From: an uncultured Gemmatimonadales bacterium | Lineage (GTDB): Bacteria; Gemmatimonadota; Gemmatimonadetes; Gemmatimonadales; GWC2-71-9 | Direction: 5' to 3' | Assembly: GCA_947259405.1 (NCBI GenBank) | Contig: CAMYLY010000001.1 | Span: forward strand, 62,001-126,000 | Length of the DNA: 64,000 nucleotides | Part shown: positions 26,338 to 35,476 of the stretch, one piece after another | Layout: the number at the start of each line of letters is the position of its first letter | Numbering within the stretch: the stretch's first letter is position 1 | Translations under genes and position numbers: made by a program | Notes under the pieces: generated by a model | Told to the model about the DNA's origin: nothing | What the model saw: only the letters and a program-made list of their open reading frames with translations | The model's database searches: none

Positions 26338-28671
26338 GTGTCTGATCCCGTGAAACGCTTCAGGACAGCCCTAGCCAAGCTGGGCATGGGTATGAAGCGA
26401 CCGATGCGTGAAGACGGCGTGGAGGATTCGCTCGACCGCCTTCCCACCACCATCGCTGACCGTTACACCATCCAGCGAAAGATCGGCAGCGGCGGCATGG
26501 CATCGGTGTACAGCGCTGAGGACCGTAAACACGACCGTCAAGTGGCGGTCAAGGTCTTACGTCCTGACCTTTCCGCGACCCTGGGACCCAAGCGTTTCCT
26601 CCACGAAATTCGAATCGCTGCGCAGCTCAACCACCCGCACATCCTGGGGCTTTACGATTCGGGTGATGCTGACGGATTCCTCTACTACGTCATGCCCTAT
26701 GTCGAGGGCGAGTCGCTCCGGGTGAAGATCAAGCGCGAAAAGCAGCTGTCGATTGACGAGGCGGTGGTGCTCACCCGCCAGGTGGCCTCCGCACTCGATT
26801 ACGCTCACGAACAAGGAGTGATCCACCGAGACATCAAACCCGAAAACATCCTCATTCACAGAGATGTGGCGGTCGTTGCGGACTTCGGCATCGCGCTGGC
26901 CGTCACGGCAGCGGGTGGCAAGCGCATGACCGCGACCGGCATGTCGCTTGGCACACCCGCGTATATGAGCCCCGAGCAAGTGCAGGGTGAGCGAGAGATC
27001 GATGGCAGGAGCGATGTCTACTCGCTGGCGTGCGTGCTGTACGAAATGCTCGCGGGAGACCCACCATTCATTGCGTCAACGCCCCGAGCCGTGTTGTTGA
27101 AGCACGTGACCGATCCCGCCCCGCCAATAACCACCGTCCGATCGAACGTTCCACCAGCGGTGGCTGCCGCCGTCGCGAAGGCCCTCGGCAAAGCGCCGGC
27201 GGACCGGTTCGCGTCGGCGACGGCATTCGGAGAGGCATTGTCCGCGGAGGAGACGGCTGCGGCGTCGGAGGTCAAGTCGATCGTAGTGCTGCCGTTCGAG
27301 AATCTGAGTCCCGATCCAGACAACGCCTTCTTTGCGGACGGCCTCACGGAGGAGTTGATCACCGAGCTGTCCGGGGTGCGGCAGCTTCACGTCATTTCCC
27401 GTACGTCAGCGATGCAGTTCAAGGGCAGCAAGACCAGTGTGCCCGCCATCGCCCGTGAGTTGAACGTCAGATACGTGTTGGAGGGAAGCGTACGTCGCGC
27501 AGGCGAGAGCGTGAAGATCACCGCACAGCTAATCGACGCGGCGACCGACTCGCATCTCTGGGCCGACGGCTACACGGGGAAACTGGATGACATCTTCGAT
27601 TTGCAGGAGCAGCTGTCGCGTCGCATCACTCAGGCACTCCGCGTCGCGCTGACGCCGGACGATGCCCGCCGCATTGCATCGCACCGATTCGATGACTTCC
27701 ATGCATTTGATGCCCTGCTCAGGGCACGCCAGGAGTTGATGAAGCTCTCCCCCGAAGGGATCGAGCGAGCGATCCATTTCGTAAACCGTGCACACGAAAT
27801 CGCGGGGGAAAACGCGTTGGTCCATGCGACGCTCGCTCGGTGCTACAGCCTTGCCTACGAATTCGGCATTAGCCATGACCAAGAGACTCTGGAGCGAGCC
27901 GATCGACACGCATCGAAGGCGCTCGAGCTGATGCCTGACCTCGGGTTGGCGCTGTTTGCCAAGGCCCATGTCCGTCACAAGGCGGGCGATTACCTCGAGG
28001 TCGTTCGCCTACTACGGCGTGCGCGGGAGTCCGACAGGAACACGGACGCCCTTACCTATCTCGCGTTGGTTCTTGCCCAGGTGGGGAAGATCGATGAGGC
28101 ACGGGAAGTCGCCGCCGAGGCGGCTTTGTTGGATCCACTGGACGTGATGACCCGGGCCATACGAGGAGCGATTGAACTCATGGATGGACGGTTCGACGCT
28201 GCCGCATCACGATTCCAGGAGCTCGTCGACGACCCGAGAATACGGACGCCGCATGTCGAGTGGATGCTTGCCCAAGCGTTGGCGTACTCAGGTCAGCTCG
28301 AGGAGGCAAGAGCGATCTTTGCACGTGTCGCCGTGACCGACGCCGCACCTGTCGCTGACATGAGCGAGCTCTACTGCAAAGCCGCGGACGGTGACCGTGA
28401 AGCGGTCGCAGCACTCCTGTCCGAAAAGCACGTGATGGTTGAGACGGCCAAGACCGACGAGTCGTTTCCGATCTTCATCGCCAATTGCCTCGTCATGGTG
28501 GGTGACGAGAACGGCGCACTGGAGTGGCTCGGCTACGCCATCGACTGGGGGTTCTGTAACTATCGCTACCTAGAAGAGCACAATCCCTTCCTCGAACCTT
28601 TACTCGGCAACCCGAGCTTCCGGCAGCTCATGGACAAGGCCCGGCAGATGCACGATGCGTTCGACGCGTGA
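26338..28671 (+). CDS. Ser/Thr protein kinase with TolB-like and TPR-like C-terminal regions
   Basis: A 777-residue protein. The kinase (~37-305) has IGSGGMASVYSAED, catalytic HRDIKPEN, ADFGIAL and LGTPAYMSPEQVQG, all canonical. Residues ~315-430 are a TolB/FlgO-like domain (VLPFENLSPDPDNAFFADGL and a later YVLEGSVRRAGE). The rest (~450-777) is helical, TPR-like. This combination is common in Gemmatimonadota and Acidobacteriota. I see no membrane helix between the kinase and TolB-like part, so it is probably cytoplasmic. GTG 26338 is the start. No partner gene is adjacent. Confidence 0.9.
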   Translation: MSDPVKRFRTALAKLGMGMKRPMREDGVEDSLDRLPTTIADRYTIQRKIGSGGMASVYSAEDRKHDRQVAVKVLRPDLSATLGPKRFLHEIRIAAQLNHPHILGLYDSGDADGFLYYVMPYVEGESLRVKIKREKQLSIDEAVVLTRQVASALDYAHEQGVIHRDIKPENILIHRDVAVVADFGIALAVTAAGGKRMTATGMSLGTPAYMSPEQVQGEREIDGRSDVYSLACVLYEMLAGDPPFIASTPRAVLLKHVTDPAPPITTVRSNVPPAVAAAVAKALGKAPADRFASATAFGEALSAEETAAASEVKSIVVLPFENLSPDPDNAFFADGLTEELITELSGVRQLHVISRTSAMQFKGSKTSVPAIARELNVRYVLEGSVRRAGESVKITAQLIDAATDSHLWADGYTGKLDDIFDLQEQLSRRITQALRVALTPDDARRIASHRFDDFHAFDALLRARQELMKLSPEGIERAIHFVNRAHEIAGENALVHATLARCYSLAYEFGISHDQETLERADRHASKALELMPDLGLALFAKAHVRHKAGDYLEVVRLLRRARESDRNTDALTYLALVLAQVGKIDEAREVAAEAALLDPLDVMTRAIRGAIELMDGRFDAAASRFQELVDDPRIRTPHVEWMLAQALAYSGQLEEARAIFARVAVTDAAPVADMSELYCKAADGDREAVAALLSEKHVMVETAKTDESFPIFIANCLVMVGDENGALEWLGYAIDWGFCNYRYLEEHNPFLEPLLGNPSFRQLMDKARQMHDAFDA

Positions 28672-28707
28672 TCGATTTTGGGGTTGACACTCCTTATTTT
28701 TTGACGT

Positions 28708-29118
28708 TCAGCCGTCTTTGCGCGGAAACAGCTTCGCGTCGAGGCTAAATGAGCCCGGCCCGATCGCTGCGAGAAACAGCCAGGTGAAGCAGAAGACCAT
28801 GACGAGTTCCCCGCGATTCGCCCAGTGCCAGATCGAGAACGGGTCCGATCGCGCCACGTGCATCCACCAGTAGGCGACGGCCATCTCGCCCGCGGCCAGG
28901 AAGGCGACCGGCCGGGTGAACAATCCCAGCATGATCAACAGGCCGCCGAAGAACTCAATGACGCCGGCGATCCCAAAGCGGGACATCAACGCGACCGGTT
29001 CTTCGCGGCCGAACCATGCAAAGAGCTTCTGGCCACCGTGGGTGAAGAAAGCGAAGCCGATTACGATTCGCCACGCATTGTGGGCGAACGGGCGCAACCT
29101 GTCGAAGAAGTCGTTCAT
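28708..29118 (-). CDS. DoxX family membrane protein
   Basis: A 136-residue protein with four hydrophobic helices: RIVIGFAFFTHGGQKLF, VIEFFGGLLIMLGLF, VAFLAAGEMAVAYWWMHV and ELVMVFCFTWLFLAAIG. The motif GFAFFTHGGQKLFAWFG is the DoxX signature region. Family members are linked to oxidative-stress and quinone or thiosulfate handling, but no specific role shows here. It converges on the TolB-like kinase and lies downstream of the Uma2 gene on the same strand. Confidence 0.9.
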   Translation of the reverse strand: MNDFFDRLRPFAHNAWRIVIGFAFFTHGGQKLFAWFGREEPVALMSRFGIAGVIEFFGGLLIMLGLFTRPVAFLAAGEMAVAYWWMHVARSDPFSIWHWANRGELVMVFCFTWLFLAAIGPGSFSLDAKLFPRKDG

Positions 29119-29235
29119 GGGGATACTCGTCGTAAGGGATGAGTGTCGATGTTATCCCGTGCGTCCCCGCACCAACAGCGGCCGGAGAACGCGCCCAAGG
29201 TCGGTCCTTCGGCCAACGGGAGCCAGAAGAGCAGC

Positions 29236-29787
29236 TTAGGGATCGGCAAAGAGCGCCGCGACCGTGACCGTCCCTGACGGTCCAGAGGACAGCCCCCAGA
29301 CGAGCTCGCCGTCCACGATCGCTGGGCGGTCGTCTCCCTGACGCCACCGCTCGATCAATCGCGCGTCGATATCGACGATCCAGTACTCCTCGACCCCGGC
29401 ATCGAGATAGAGCCGGCGCTTCTTCCCACGATCCCGTGCCGCCGTCGAGGGGGAGAGGACCTCGGCCGCGAGGTACGGAACCGGGGTGTCGGCCCAGCGG
29501 TCGGTGGCCGCGTCCCTCGGCTTCTGCACGATGAAGAGGTCGGGCTGGACCAGCGTTCGAGGCCCCAACTGGATGTCGGCGGGACTGAACAGGACCTCGA
29601 CGGGAGCATCGGCCCCGACGGCGTCGCGCAGCTGAGTGAACAGATTGGCCAGCACACGCTGGTGCACGCGCACCGGCGCTGGCGTCACGACGTGCTCACC
29701 CTCGAGCAGTTCGTGTCGCATGCCGTCGTCTGGCAAGGCCATGAGATCTTCGATCGTGGTGATGAGTGGGTGCGCGGGCATGCCCAT
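29236..29787 (-). CDS. Uma2-family (DUF820) restriction-endonuclease-like protein
   Basis: A 183-residue protein. It has the Uma2 layout: TIEDLMALPDDGMRHELLEG, VEVLFSPADIQLG, VQPDLFIVQKPRD, VPYLAAEVLSPSTAARDRGKK and YLDAGVEEYWIVDID. PDL and EVLSPST...K supply the PD-(D/E)xK-type acidic and lysine residues. The family is widespread and mobile in environmental bacteria; the in vivo role is unknown. ATG 29787 follows AAAGGAACAGCAC, so an upstream in-frame start is rejected. Confidence 0.88.
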   Translation of the reverse strand: MGMPAHPLITTIEDLMALPDDGMRHELLEGEHVVTPAPVRVHQRVLANLFTQLRDAVGADAPVEVLFSPADIQLGPRTLVQPDLFIVQKPRDAATDRWADTPVPYLAAEVLSPSTAARDRGKKRRLYLDAGVEEYWIVDIDARLIERWRQGDDRPAIVDGELVWGLSSGPSGTVTVAALFADP

Positions 29788-29911
29788 AATGTGCTGTTCC
29801 TTTGCCGAGGGGCGCAACGCATACGACAGCATGCACCACGAGACGGACGCTACCGTTATCCAAATCCTGAGCAGCGTGTCAAATCGACGCGGACTAACGA
29901 AACGGTGGCCT

Positions 29912-29991
29912 GCCCGGTTTTGGAGTTCGGTGGTCTTCGTACCTTCTGGTCCCTTCTTGTCCCATCCTGTTGGCCAGCAAATGGTTTGCAG
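29912..29991. repeat. tRNA-Trp-derived module with GTCCC array, copy 2
   Basis: It starts with CCCGGTTTTGGAGTTCGGTG (tRNA-Trp anticodon arm, then module sequence) and GTCTTC. About three 10-bp units follow (GTACCTTCTG, GTCCCTTCTT, GTCCCATCCT). It ends GTTGGCCAGC and AAATGGTTTGCAGG. It lies in the 321-base gap upstream of the histidine kinase. Confidence 0.65.
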
Positions 29992-30018
29992 GGCAGCCGC
30001 GGTGCTGAGTTACGGGCC

Positions 30019-30063
30019 TTTTGCGGTTTCCGAACATCTACATGACATTTGTAAGAGGCAGCC
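30019..30063 (+). promoter_or_regulatory. Intergenic repeat R, copy 2: possible response-regulator site
   Basis: This 45-bp sequence is 38/45 identical to 11042-11086. GAACATCT and GACATTTG form a direct repeat 11 bp apart, the spacing used by OmpR/PhoB-type dimers. It ends 45 bases before the histidine-kinase start, so it could be an autoregulatory site for the adjacent OmpR-type regulator. No binding data exist here. Confidence 0.45.
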
Positions 30064-30108
30064 AGTTTAGGCTGTCATCAGCGGGTCCTGCGGAATCGGG
30101 AACGAGCC

Positions 30109-32055
30109 ATGGCTTCGTACGCCCACCGCCGGCAGGTTCTGCTCTTTCTTACCGCTGTAATCCTCCCGTGCACGGTGCTCGTCACTCTTGGCCTCCGGAT
30201 GGTCGGCCAGGAGCGCGAGTTACAGGAAAAGCGACTGGCCGACGAACGAGATCGAATCACGACGCAGCTGCGGCGTGAACTCTCGACCTACCTCGAGGGA
30301 CTCGAGCTCCAAACGGCAGCGGCGCTAGCCAATGAACCTGCGCTGCTCGCTACCCACGAGTACGCGGATTCCGCGATTGTCCTAGTGGCACCGACCGAGG
30401 ACGGTCGCCTCAGACTTCCCTGGGAGATGGACGCCCGACCAGCACAATCACACGCCGTCCTGAACGAACCGGGGTTCGCCATGGCTATTGCCGACGGTGA
30501 GCGCGCGGAGTTCGGCGATACCGATCTGGAGCGCGCATTACGGCACTACGAGGCCGCTCTCGAAGCGGCGCGGCATCCCGTGCAACGAACGCAGGCCGCG
30601 CTCCTGGTTGCCCGAATATCCTGGAAGCTGGGACATCATCGAGAAGCATCCGACCTTTACCGTCGAGTGCTCGACGCACCGATAAGCGCTACCGACGAGA
30701 ACGGTATAGAGCTGTGGTGCTACGCCGCCACGCAGCTAGTCGAAGGTCGAGAACATTCCGAAGGTGTGGCGATGCGCTTGAAGGACGCGGTTGACAGCCC
30801 GACATGGCAGTCCCCGATGCAGCTCTATATGCTCAAGGCCTTGGTCGACTCGCTCGAGCCTGTCGACGGGGACGCCCAATTCAGAGAAGCGCTCCTGCGG
30901 ATAGACAGCGCCGTGGACGCGCGGCTCGCCGTGGCGCAACGCGCCCTGGCGCTGCAGCGGGATTTCCCGGATCTCCCGCTGGCACGCAACACGGCGGCGT
31001 CCGGGCCGCGATCCTGGATCGTTTGGCAGCCCGCTCAATGGTTGATCGGCATGAGCGGGACCCCCGCGGTCGTTATCGTCACACGCGTGCAGGCCGTGTT
31101 CGCTTCACTGGAGGCGCTCGCGTCGCCATCACCGGCTGGCATGGCGACCCTCCTGGTAGGCGGCGATGACGACGGTGAACTCCTCGGTGCCGGCTTCCCT
31201 GACCTGCGGGTCCAGTTCATTCCCGATCCAGCCGGAACAAACGCCGATGGCATGACACTGCGCGGGTGGTTCTACCTCGCCACGGTACTCCTCGTGCTGT
31301 CGGCAACCCTCTTCGGAGCCTACCTCCTGTGGCGCGATGTCCAGCGAGAGCTGCGAGTCGCCGAACTTCGGTCGCGTTTTGTCTCCAGTGTATCGCACGA
31401 GCTCAAAACGCCGCTCACCGCCATCCGTATGTTCGCGGAGACGCTGCGAATGCGTGAACCCGTAGATCCTGCGAGGCGCGGAGAATACCTCGATACCATC
31501 GTCAACGAGAGTGAGCGCCTGACGCGGCTGCTCAACAACGTGCTCGACTTCACGCGGATCGAGCGCGGCACGAAGACATACCGGCGTGCGCCCCATTCGT
31601 TGGCCGAGATCGTCGACACCACGGCGAAGGCGATGCGGTACCCGCTGGAACAGCAGCAGGCCGAACTACGCGTGGATATCGACGAGGACCTACCGCTCGC
31701 GAAGGTTGACCGCGATGCGATCGAGCAGGCGATTCTCAATCTTCTCACGAATGCCGTGAAATACTCCGACGAGCGTCCGCAGATCGATCTGCGACTACGC
31801 CGCGAGAACGGGCGTGCCGTGATCGAGGTGCAGGACCGGGGCGTGGGGATCGTGCCGGAAGAGCACCGCCGGATCTTTGATCAGTTCTATCGAAGTTCGA
31901 CGCCACGTAACAAGGACGTACAAGGCACCGGGCTCGGCCTCACACTGGTCGACCACATCGCCAAGGCCCACGGCGGGTTCGTGCACGTAGCCAGCGCTCC
32001 CGGTGAGGGAAGCACCTTTGCCATTCACCTGCCATTCGATGGAGGTCCATCGTGA
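30109..32055 (+). CDS. Membrane sensor histidine kinase with large extracytoplasmic domain
   Basis: A 648-residue kinase. TM1 (~9-31) and TM2 (~387-408) enclose a ~350-residue sensor region. Residues ~140-290 of this region are helical and TPR-like (ALRHYEAALEAARHPVQRTQ, then SDLYRRVLDA), which is unusual for a histidine kinase. Cytoplasmic blocks are the H-box SHELKTPLTAIR (H430), N-box NLLTNAVKYSDE, DRGVGI and GTGLGLTLVD. Its GTG/TGA overlap with the response regulator shows they form one operon. The signal is unknown. The start ATG follows CGGGAACGAGCC. Confidence 0.92.
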   Translation: MASYAHRRQVLLFLTAVILPCTVLVTLGLRMVGQERELQEKRLADERDRITTQLRRELSTYLEGLELQTAAALANEPALLATHEYADSAIVLVAPTEDGRLRLPWEMDARPAQSHAVLNEPGFAMAIADGERAEFGDTDLERALRHYEAALEAARHPVQRTQAALLVARISWKLGHHREASDLYRRVLDAPISATDENGIELWCYAATQLVEGREHSEGVAMRLKDAVDSPTWQSPMQLYMLKALVDSLEPVDGDAQFREALLRIDSAVDARLAVAQRALALQRDFPDLPLARNTAASGPRSWIVWQPAQWLIGMSGTPAVVIVTRVQAVFASLEALASPSPAGMATLLVGGDDDGELLGAGFPDLRVQFIPDPAGTNADGMTLRGWFYLATVLLVLSATLFGAYLLWRDVQRELRVAELRSRFVSSVSHELKTPLTAIRMFAETLRMREPVDPARRGEYLDTIVNESERLTRLLNNVLDFTRIERGTKTYRRAPHSLAEIVDTTAKAMRYPLEQQQAELRVDIDEDLPLAKVDRDAIEQAILNLLTNAVKYSDERPQIDLRLRRENGRAVIEVQDRGVGIVPEEHRRIFDQFYRSSTPRNKDVQGTGLGLTLVDHIAKAHGGFVHVASAPGEGSTFAIHLPFDGGPS

Positions 32056-32732
32056 ACCGGATTCTCGTGGTCGAAGACGATCAAGCGATTTGTCGGGGAC
32101 TGAGAGACAACCTCGAAGCCGAATCCTATGAAGTCATGACTGCCGAGGACGGCGACGCCGGGTACCAGGCCATCCATGACGAGAAGCCGGATCTGGTCGT
32201 GTTGGACCTGATGCTGCCCAAGATGGGCGGCTACGAAGTGTGCCGAAGAATAAGGAGCGAAGGCGTCACGACGCCAATCCTCATGTTGACCGCTCGTGGC
32301 GAGGAGGCGGACCGCGTCCTCGGTCTCGACCTTGGGGCCGATGACTACGTCACGAAGCCCTTCTCGGTACGCGAGGTGCTGGCACGGGTCCGTGCGCTCC
32401 TTCGACGCGTCAACCCACCGATCGCACCTCCCGACGAGCTCCGCCTGAACGACGTCGTCGTGGACTTCCGGCGGTACGAAGCACACAAAGGAACCGACAA
32501 GCTCGAGCTCACGCCCAAGGAATTCGGCCTGCTTCGCCATCTGGCGTCGCGTGAGGGCGAGGTCGTCCGGAGAGACGAATTGCTCGACGACGTCTGGGGC
32601 TACCAGTCCGATGTGACGACCCGAACCGTGGACAACCACGTCGCATCCCTGCGTGCGAAGATCGAGAACACTCCCTCCCAGCCACGTCACCTCCTAACCG
32701 TGCATGGCGTCGGATACAAGCTCGTGCCATAG
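32052..32732 (+). CDS. OmpR/PhoB-family response regulator
   Basis: A 226-residue regulator. The receiver has VVEDD, phospho-acceptor D52 (VLDLMLPKMGG), T in MLTARG and K in YVTKPF. The C-terminal winged helix has LELTPKEFGLLRHLASREGE and TRTVDNHVASLRAKIE. GTG 32052 overlaps the kinase stop by four bases, so translation is coupled. It is the partner of the upstream kinase. Candidate targets are repeat R upstream of the operon and the WD40-like gene just downstream. Confidence 0.93.
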   Translation: MNRILVVEDDQAICRGLRDNLEAESYEVMTAEDGDAGYQAIHDEKPDLVVLDLMLPKMGGYEVCRRIRSEGVTTPILMLTARGEEADRVLGLDLGADDYVTKPFSVREVLARVRALLRRVNPPIAPPDELRLNDVVVDFRRYEAHKGTDKLELTPKEFGLLRHLASREGEVVRRDELLDDVWGYQSDVTTRTVDNHVASLRAKIENTPSQPRHLLTVHGVGYKLVP

Positions 32733-32876
32733 GACCCCGTGGAGCCGGGCTTCGCAGAGGGAGCGAGAGATGTGCAGTCGCCTTACAGAATCATTGCATC
32801 TGATGAACCCAACCGTGACACCGAGTGACGCGAGGACCGCTAGCGTACGGCAGTACCGACAGTCAGGTGAATCATC

Positions 32877-35000
32877 ATGCTCAGGCTAATAGGGAACCTT
32901 CTCATCGTCTGCTCTCTGGCAATGGTCGGCGCGGATTGGGCAGAGGCACAGACCGCCCACGATCTGTTCCAGCAGGCGTTGGTGAAAGAGCGGGCGGATG
33001 GCGATCTGCGCGGGGCAATCGCTATCTACGAACACATCGTGCGGGCGTTTACCGAGGACCGCACACTCATGGCCAAGGCCTTGGTGCAGATGGGGCAGTG
33101 CTACGAGAAGCTCGGAAGCACTGAGGCCGAGCGGGCCTATCGGCGGGTGGTGCGCGAGTTCGCGGATCAAGACGATCTGGTTGTGCGCGCGCAATCGCGG
33201 CTGGCAGCGCTGCAACGCGCGGCGTTGGCGGCGGATGCGCCGAGCATCACCACGCGTCGAGTCTCGGTCGGGATGAACGTCGGCGCGCACGATCCAACGC
33301 CCGACGGGAAGCACTTGGTGTGGGGCGACTTCCAGGGGACCATGAACTTGGCAGTGCGCGAGGTCGCCACAGGCAAGAGTCGCTACCTCACTCAGGACGC
33401 GAGATACACTCCCACGTGGGCAACCGCGTATGGCGGGAGAGTGTCACGCGACGGGGAATGGGTCGCATACGGGTTCTCCGAACAGGATCAGGGAGGAAGC
33501 CTCCGCGTCGTGGGGATGGATGGTGAGAACCAGCGTGAGCTCTTGAGAGAGAAGGGGTGCTGGGCCCAACCGCACGGATGGACCTCGGATGGGAAGCACA
33601 TCGCGGCCCGCTGGGACTGCTGGTCCGAGTCGAACCCGGACGGAACATTCAAGATGGTATTGGTCTCGGTAGCGGATGCCCGTGTGCGACTCCTGCGTGA
33701 GGTCCCCAGCCAGAGGTACGGGTTCCGATCGTGGCTTTCTCCGGATGATCGCTATCTCGTCTACCATGGTCCGGTCGAACAGGACGACGGGAACTTCGAT
33801 ATCTGGTTGCTCCCACTGGATGGCGGCGACAACGTACCCCTCATCCAACACCCGGCTGACGACGGACTGCTGGGCTGGGTGCCGGGAACCGACCAGGTGC
33901 TGTTTCTCAGCGATCGCGACGGCACGAACGATCTGTGGGCCGTTTCCGTCAAAGACGGTGCCAATGCAGGATCACCTCGCAAGGTTCGACGTGATGTTGG
34001 CGGGGTGAGCGCCGTCGGATTCAGCGAGGACGGGTCGTTCTTCTACAGCGTGTTCACCCGCTGGTTCGGTACGAGTGTCGCGCCGTTCGATGTGCACACG
34101 GGTATGGCTGATTTGGAAGCCGCGACTCCGTTGTTGGGTTCGAATCGTGAGCCTCACTGGTCACCAGACGGTGAATACCTCGCGTTCGTCGCTGAACCGC
34201 AGCCGCCCGAGAGCAAGCGTGGTAGGATGAGTATCCGTCACCTGGCAACCGGTGAGCAACGGGAGCTGGCAGCTCACCTGCGTGTTCGCTGGGTGGGTGA
34301 TTGGTCTCCCGACGGACGCTCGATTCTCGCCTCGGCTCGCGACACCGCGCGGGACGACCCAACGTACGCTGGCGCGCTGTTCGCAGTGGATGCGGAGAGT
34401 GGGCGGGCTACCCAGTTGTTTGCCTTTCCCGAAGGCTTTGGGTCCGGGTTACCGGGCGTCTCGGCAGTGTGGTCCCCGGACGGTAAGTCAATCATCTACT
34501 CGATTGAAGGACGCCTCGTGCACCGTGAGCTTGGTTCGGGCGAGGAGCGCGAGCTGTACCGCGACTCGCTGATCATTTGGCGGCCCTTGGAGCTATCTCC
34601 TGACGGGCGCGCGCTTGCGTTTGTGGTCGACGATGCTCCGGGTGTCCCCGGAGTCGATGGACTCGTGGTCCTCGATCTCGAGAGCGGAGATGCACACCGA
34701 ATCGTGGCGAGCGCCGACTTGACGAGCGGCAAGGATATCGGTCTGCAGTGGACACCCGACAGCAAGTACCTGTTGTTCAGCCAACGGATGGGTGAGGGTA
34801 ATGACTCCCGCTCGGACGTTCTTCGCGTAGCAGTGAGTGGTGGCGAGCCTGAAGATCTTTGGACATTTGGCGAGCGGAAGTATAGCGGCCACTTCAGTCT
34901 CAGCCCTGATGGCCGGCAGATCGCCCTGACCACGTACACGCAAGAAACGGAGATTTGGGTGATGGAAGGGCTGAAGGAGGTGTTGCGGCAGCAGCCGTAG
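32877..35000 (+). CDS. Exported TPR/WD40-like (TolB-type) beta-propeller protein
   Basis: A 707-residue protein. A signal peptide (LLIVCSLAMVGADWAEAQ) and a TPR-like N-terminal domain (~25-120: IYEHIVRAFTEDR, ALVQMGQCYEKLG, AERAYRRVVREF) precede many PD40/WD40-like blades (DPTPDGKHLVWGD, LSPDDRYLVYH, WSPDGEYLAFV, WSPDGKSIIYS, LSPDGRQIAL). Such propellers bind peptides or cell-wall material in the periplasm. It follows the two-component pair by 144 bases on the same strand, so it may be regulated with it. The role is not known. Confidence 0.85.
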   Translation: MLRLIGNLLIVCSLAMVGADWAEAQTAHDLFQQALVKERADGDLRGAIAIYEHIVRAFTEDRTLMAKALVQMGQCYEKLGSTEAERAYRRVVREFADQDDLVVRAQSRLAALQRAALAADAPSITTRRVSVGMNVGAHDPTPDGKHLVWGDFQGTMNLAVREVATGKSRYLTQDARYTPTWATAYGGRVSRDGEWVAYGFSEQDQGGSLRVVGMDGENQRELLREKGCWAQPHGWTSDGKHIAARWDCWSESNPDGTFKMVLVSVADARVRLLREVPSQRYGFRSWLSPDDRYLVYHGPVEQDDGNFDIWLLPLDGGDNVPLIQHPADDGLLGWVPGTDQVLFLSDRDGTNDLWAVSVKDGANAGSPRKVRRDVGGVSAVGFSEDGSFFYSVFTRWFGTSVAPFDVHTGMADLEAATPLLGSNREPHWSPDGEYLAFVAEPQPPESKRGRMSIRHLATGEQRELAAHLRVRWVGDWSPDGRSILASARDTARDDPTYAGALFAVDAESGRATQLFAFPEGFGSGLPGVSAVWSPDGKSIIYSIEGRLVHRELGSGEERELYRDSLIIWRPLELSPDGRALAFVVDDAPGVPGVDGLVVLDLESGDAHRIVASADLTSGKDIGLQWTPDSKYLLFSQRMGEGNDSRSDVLRVAVSGGEPEDLWTFGERKYSGHFSLSPDGRQIALTTYTQETEIWVMEGLKEVLRQQP

Positions 35001-35032
35001 GGCTCCTGCTTCGAGGACCCGTCAGATGCAGT

Positions 35033-35145
35033 AGGGTGGCAAGTCGGTAGGGCGGTAAACGACAAACGGTCGGCACCAGGAGCACCTACCGTCGTACCGA
35101 CCTACCGTCATAGCGTCTTGTCGTAAACAGGCCCGGCAGGACTCG
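35033..35145. repeat. CGGTA-unit palindrome followed by a tRNA-Trp 3' scrap
   Basis: The left arm (GTCGGTAGGGCGGTAAACGAC, 35042-35062) and the right arm (CCTACCGTCGTACCGACC, 35084-35101) are imperfect inverted repeats of ~8-bp CGGTA-type units. They are followed at 35128-35145 by CAGGCCCGGCAGGACTCG, identical to the 3' end of the tRNA-Trp gene. The remaining 35146-35476 bases hold no gene I can support; a minus-strand ORF there looks like tRNA-derived junk. Confidence 0.6.
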
Positions 35146-35476
35146 TCGCACAGCCAAATAGGCAAGCGCACCGAGAATCGTTGGCTACGAGCCACTCTCG
35201 GCCTTTGAGGGGTTGGACCTCACCGCCGTCGTCAGCTTCCTGTTTACGGGTGGCGAAACACCGGGCGAGTTCGCGTTGCAGAAAGACGAGGTCCGGTTTT
35301 GGTGAGATCACTATTGAAGCGCAACGAGGTTCGGTGTACAGCCAGTCCCCTGGGGCCGGTGGGTGATTGGGCCCTTGAGCGGCTTCACAAATGATTCATG
35401 ATTCTCTGAGGCAGAGCGCATCCAGATTGGGCGAGATTTGATCTGTCGCGCTCATTAGAAGTTGCAGGAGGTCCAC

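Noticed and set aside
35108-35311. 67-codon minus-strand ORF ending ATSPAGPVYDKTL
   Set aside because: The ending is the translation of a tRNA 3' end, a common annotation artefact; no supporting ribosome site.
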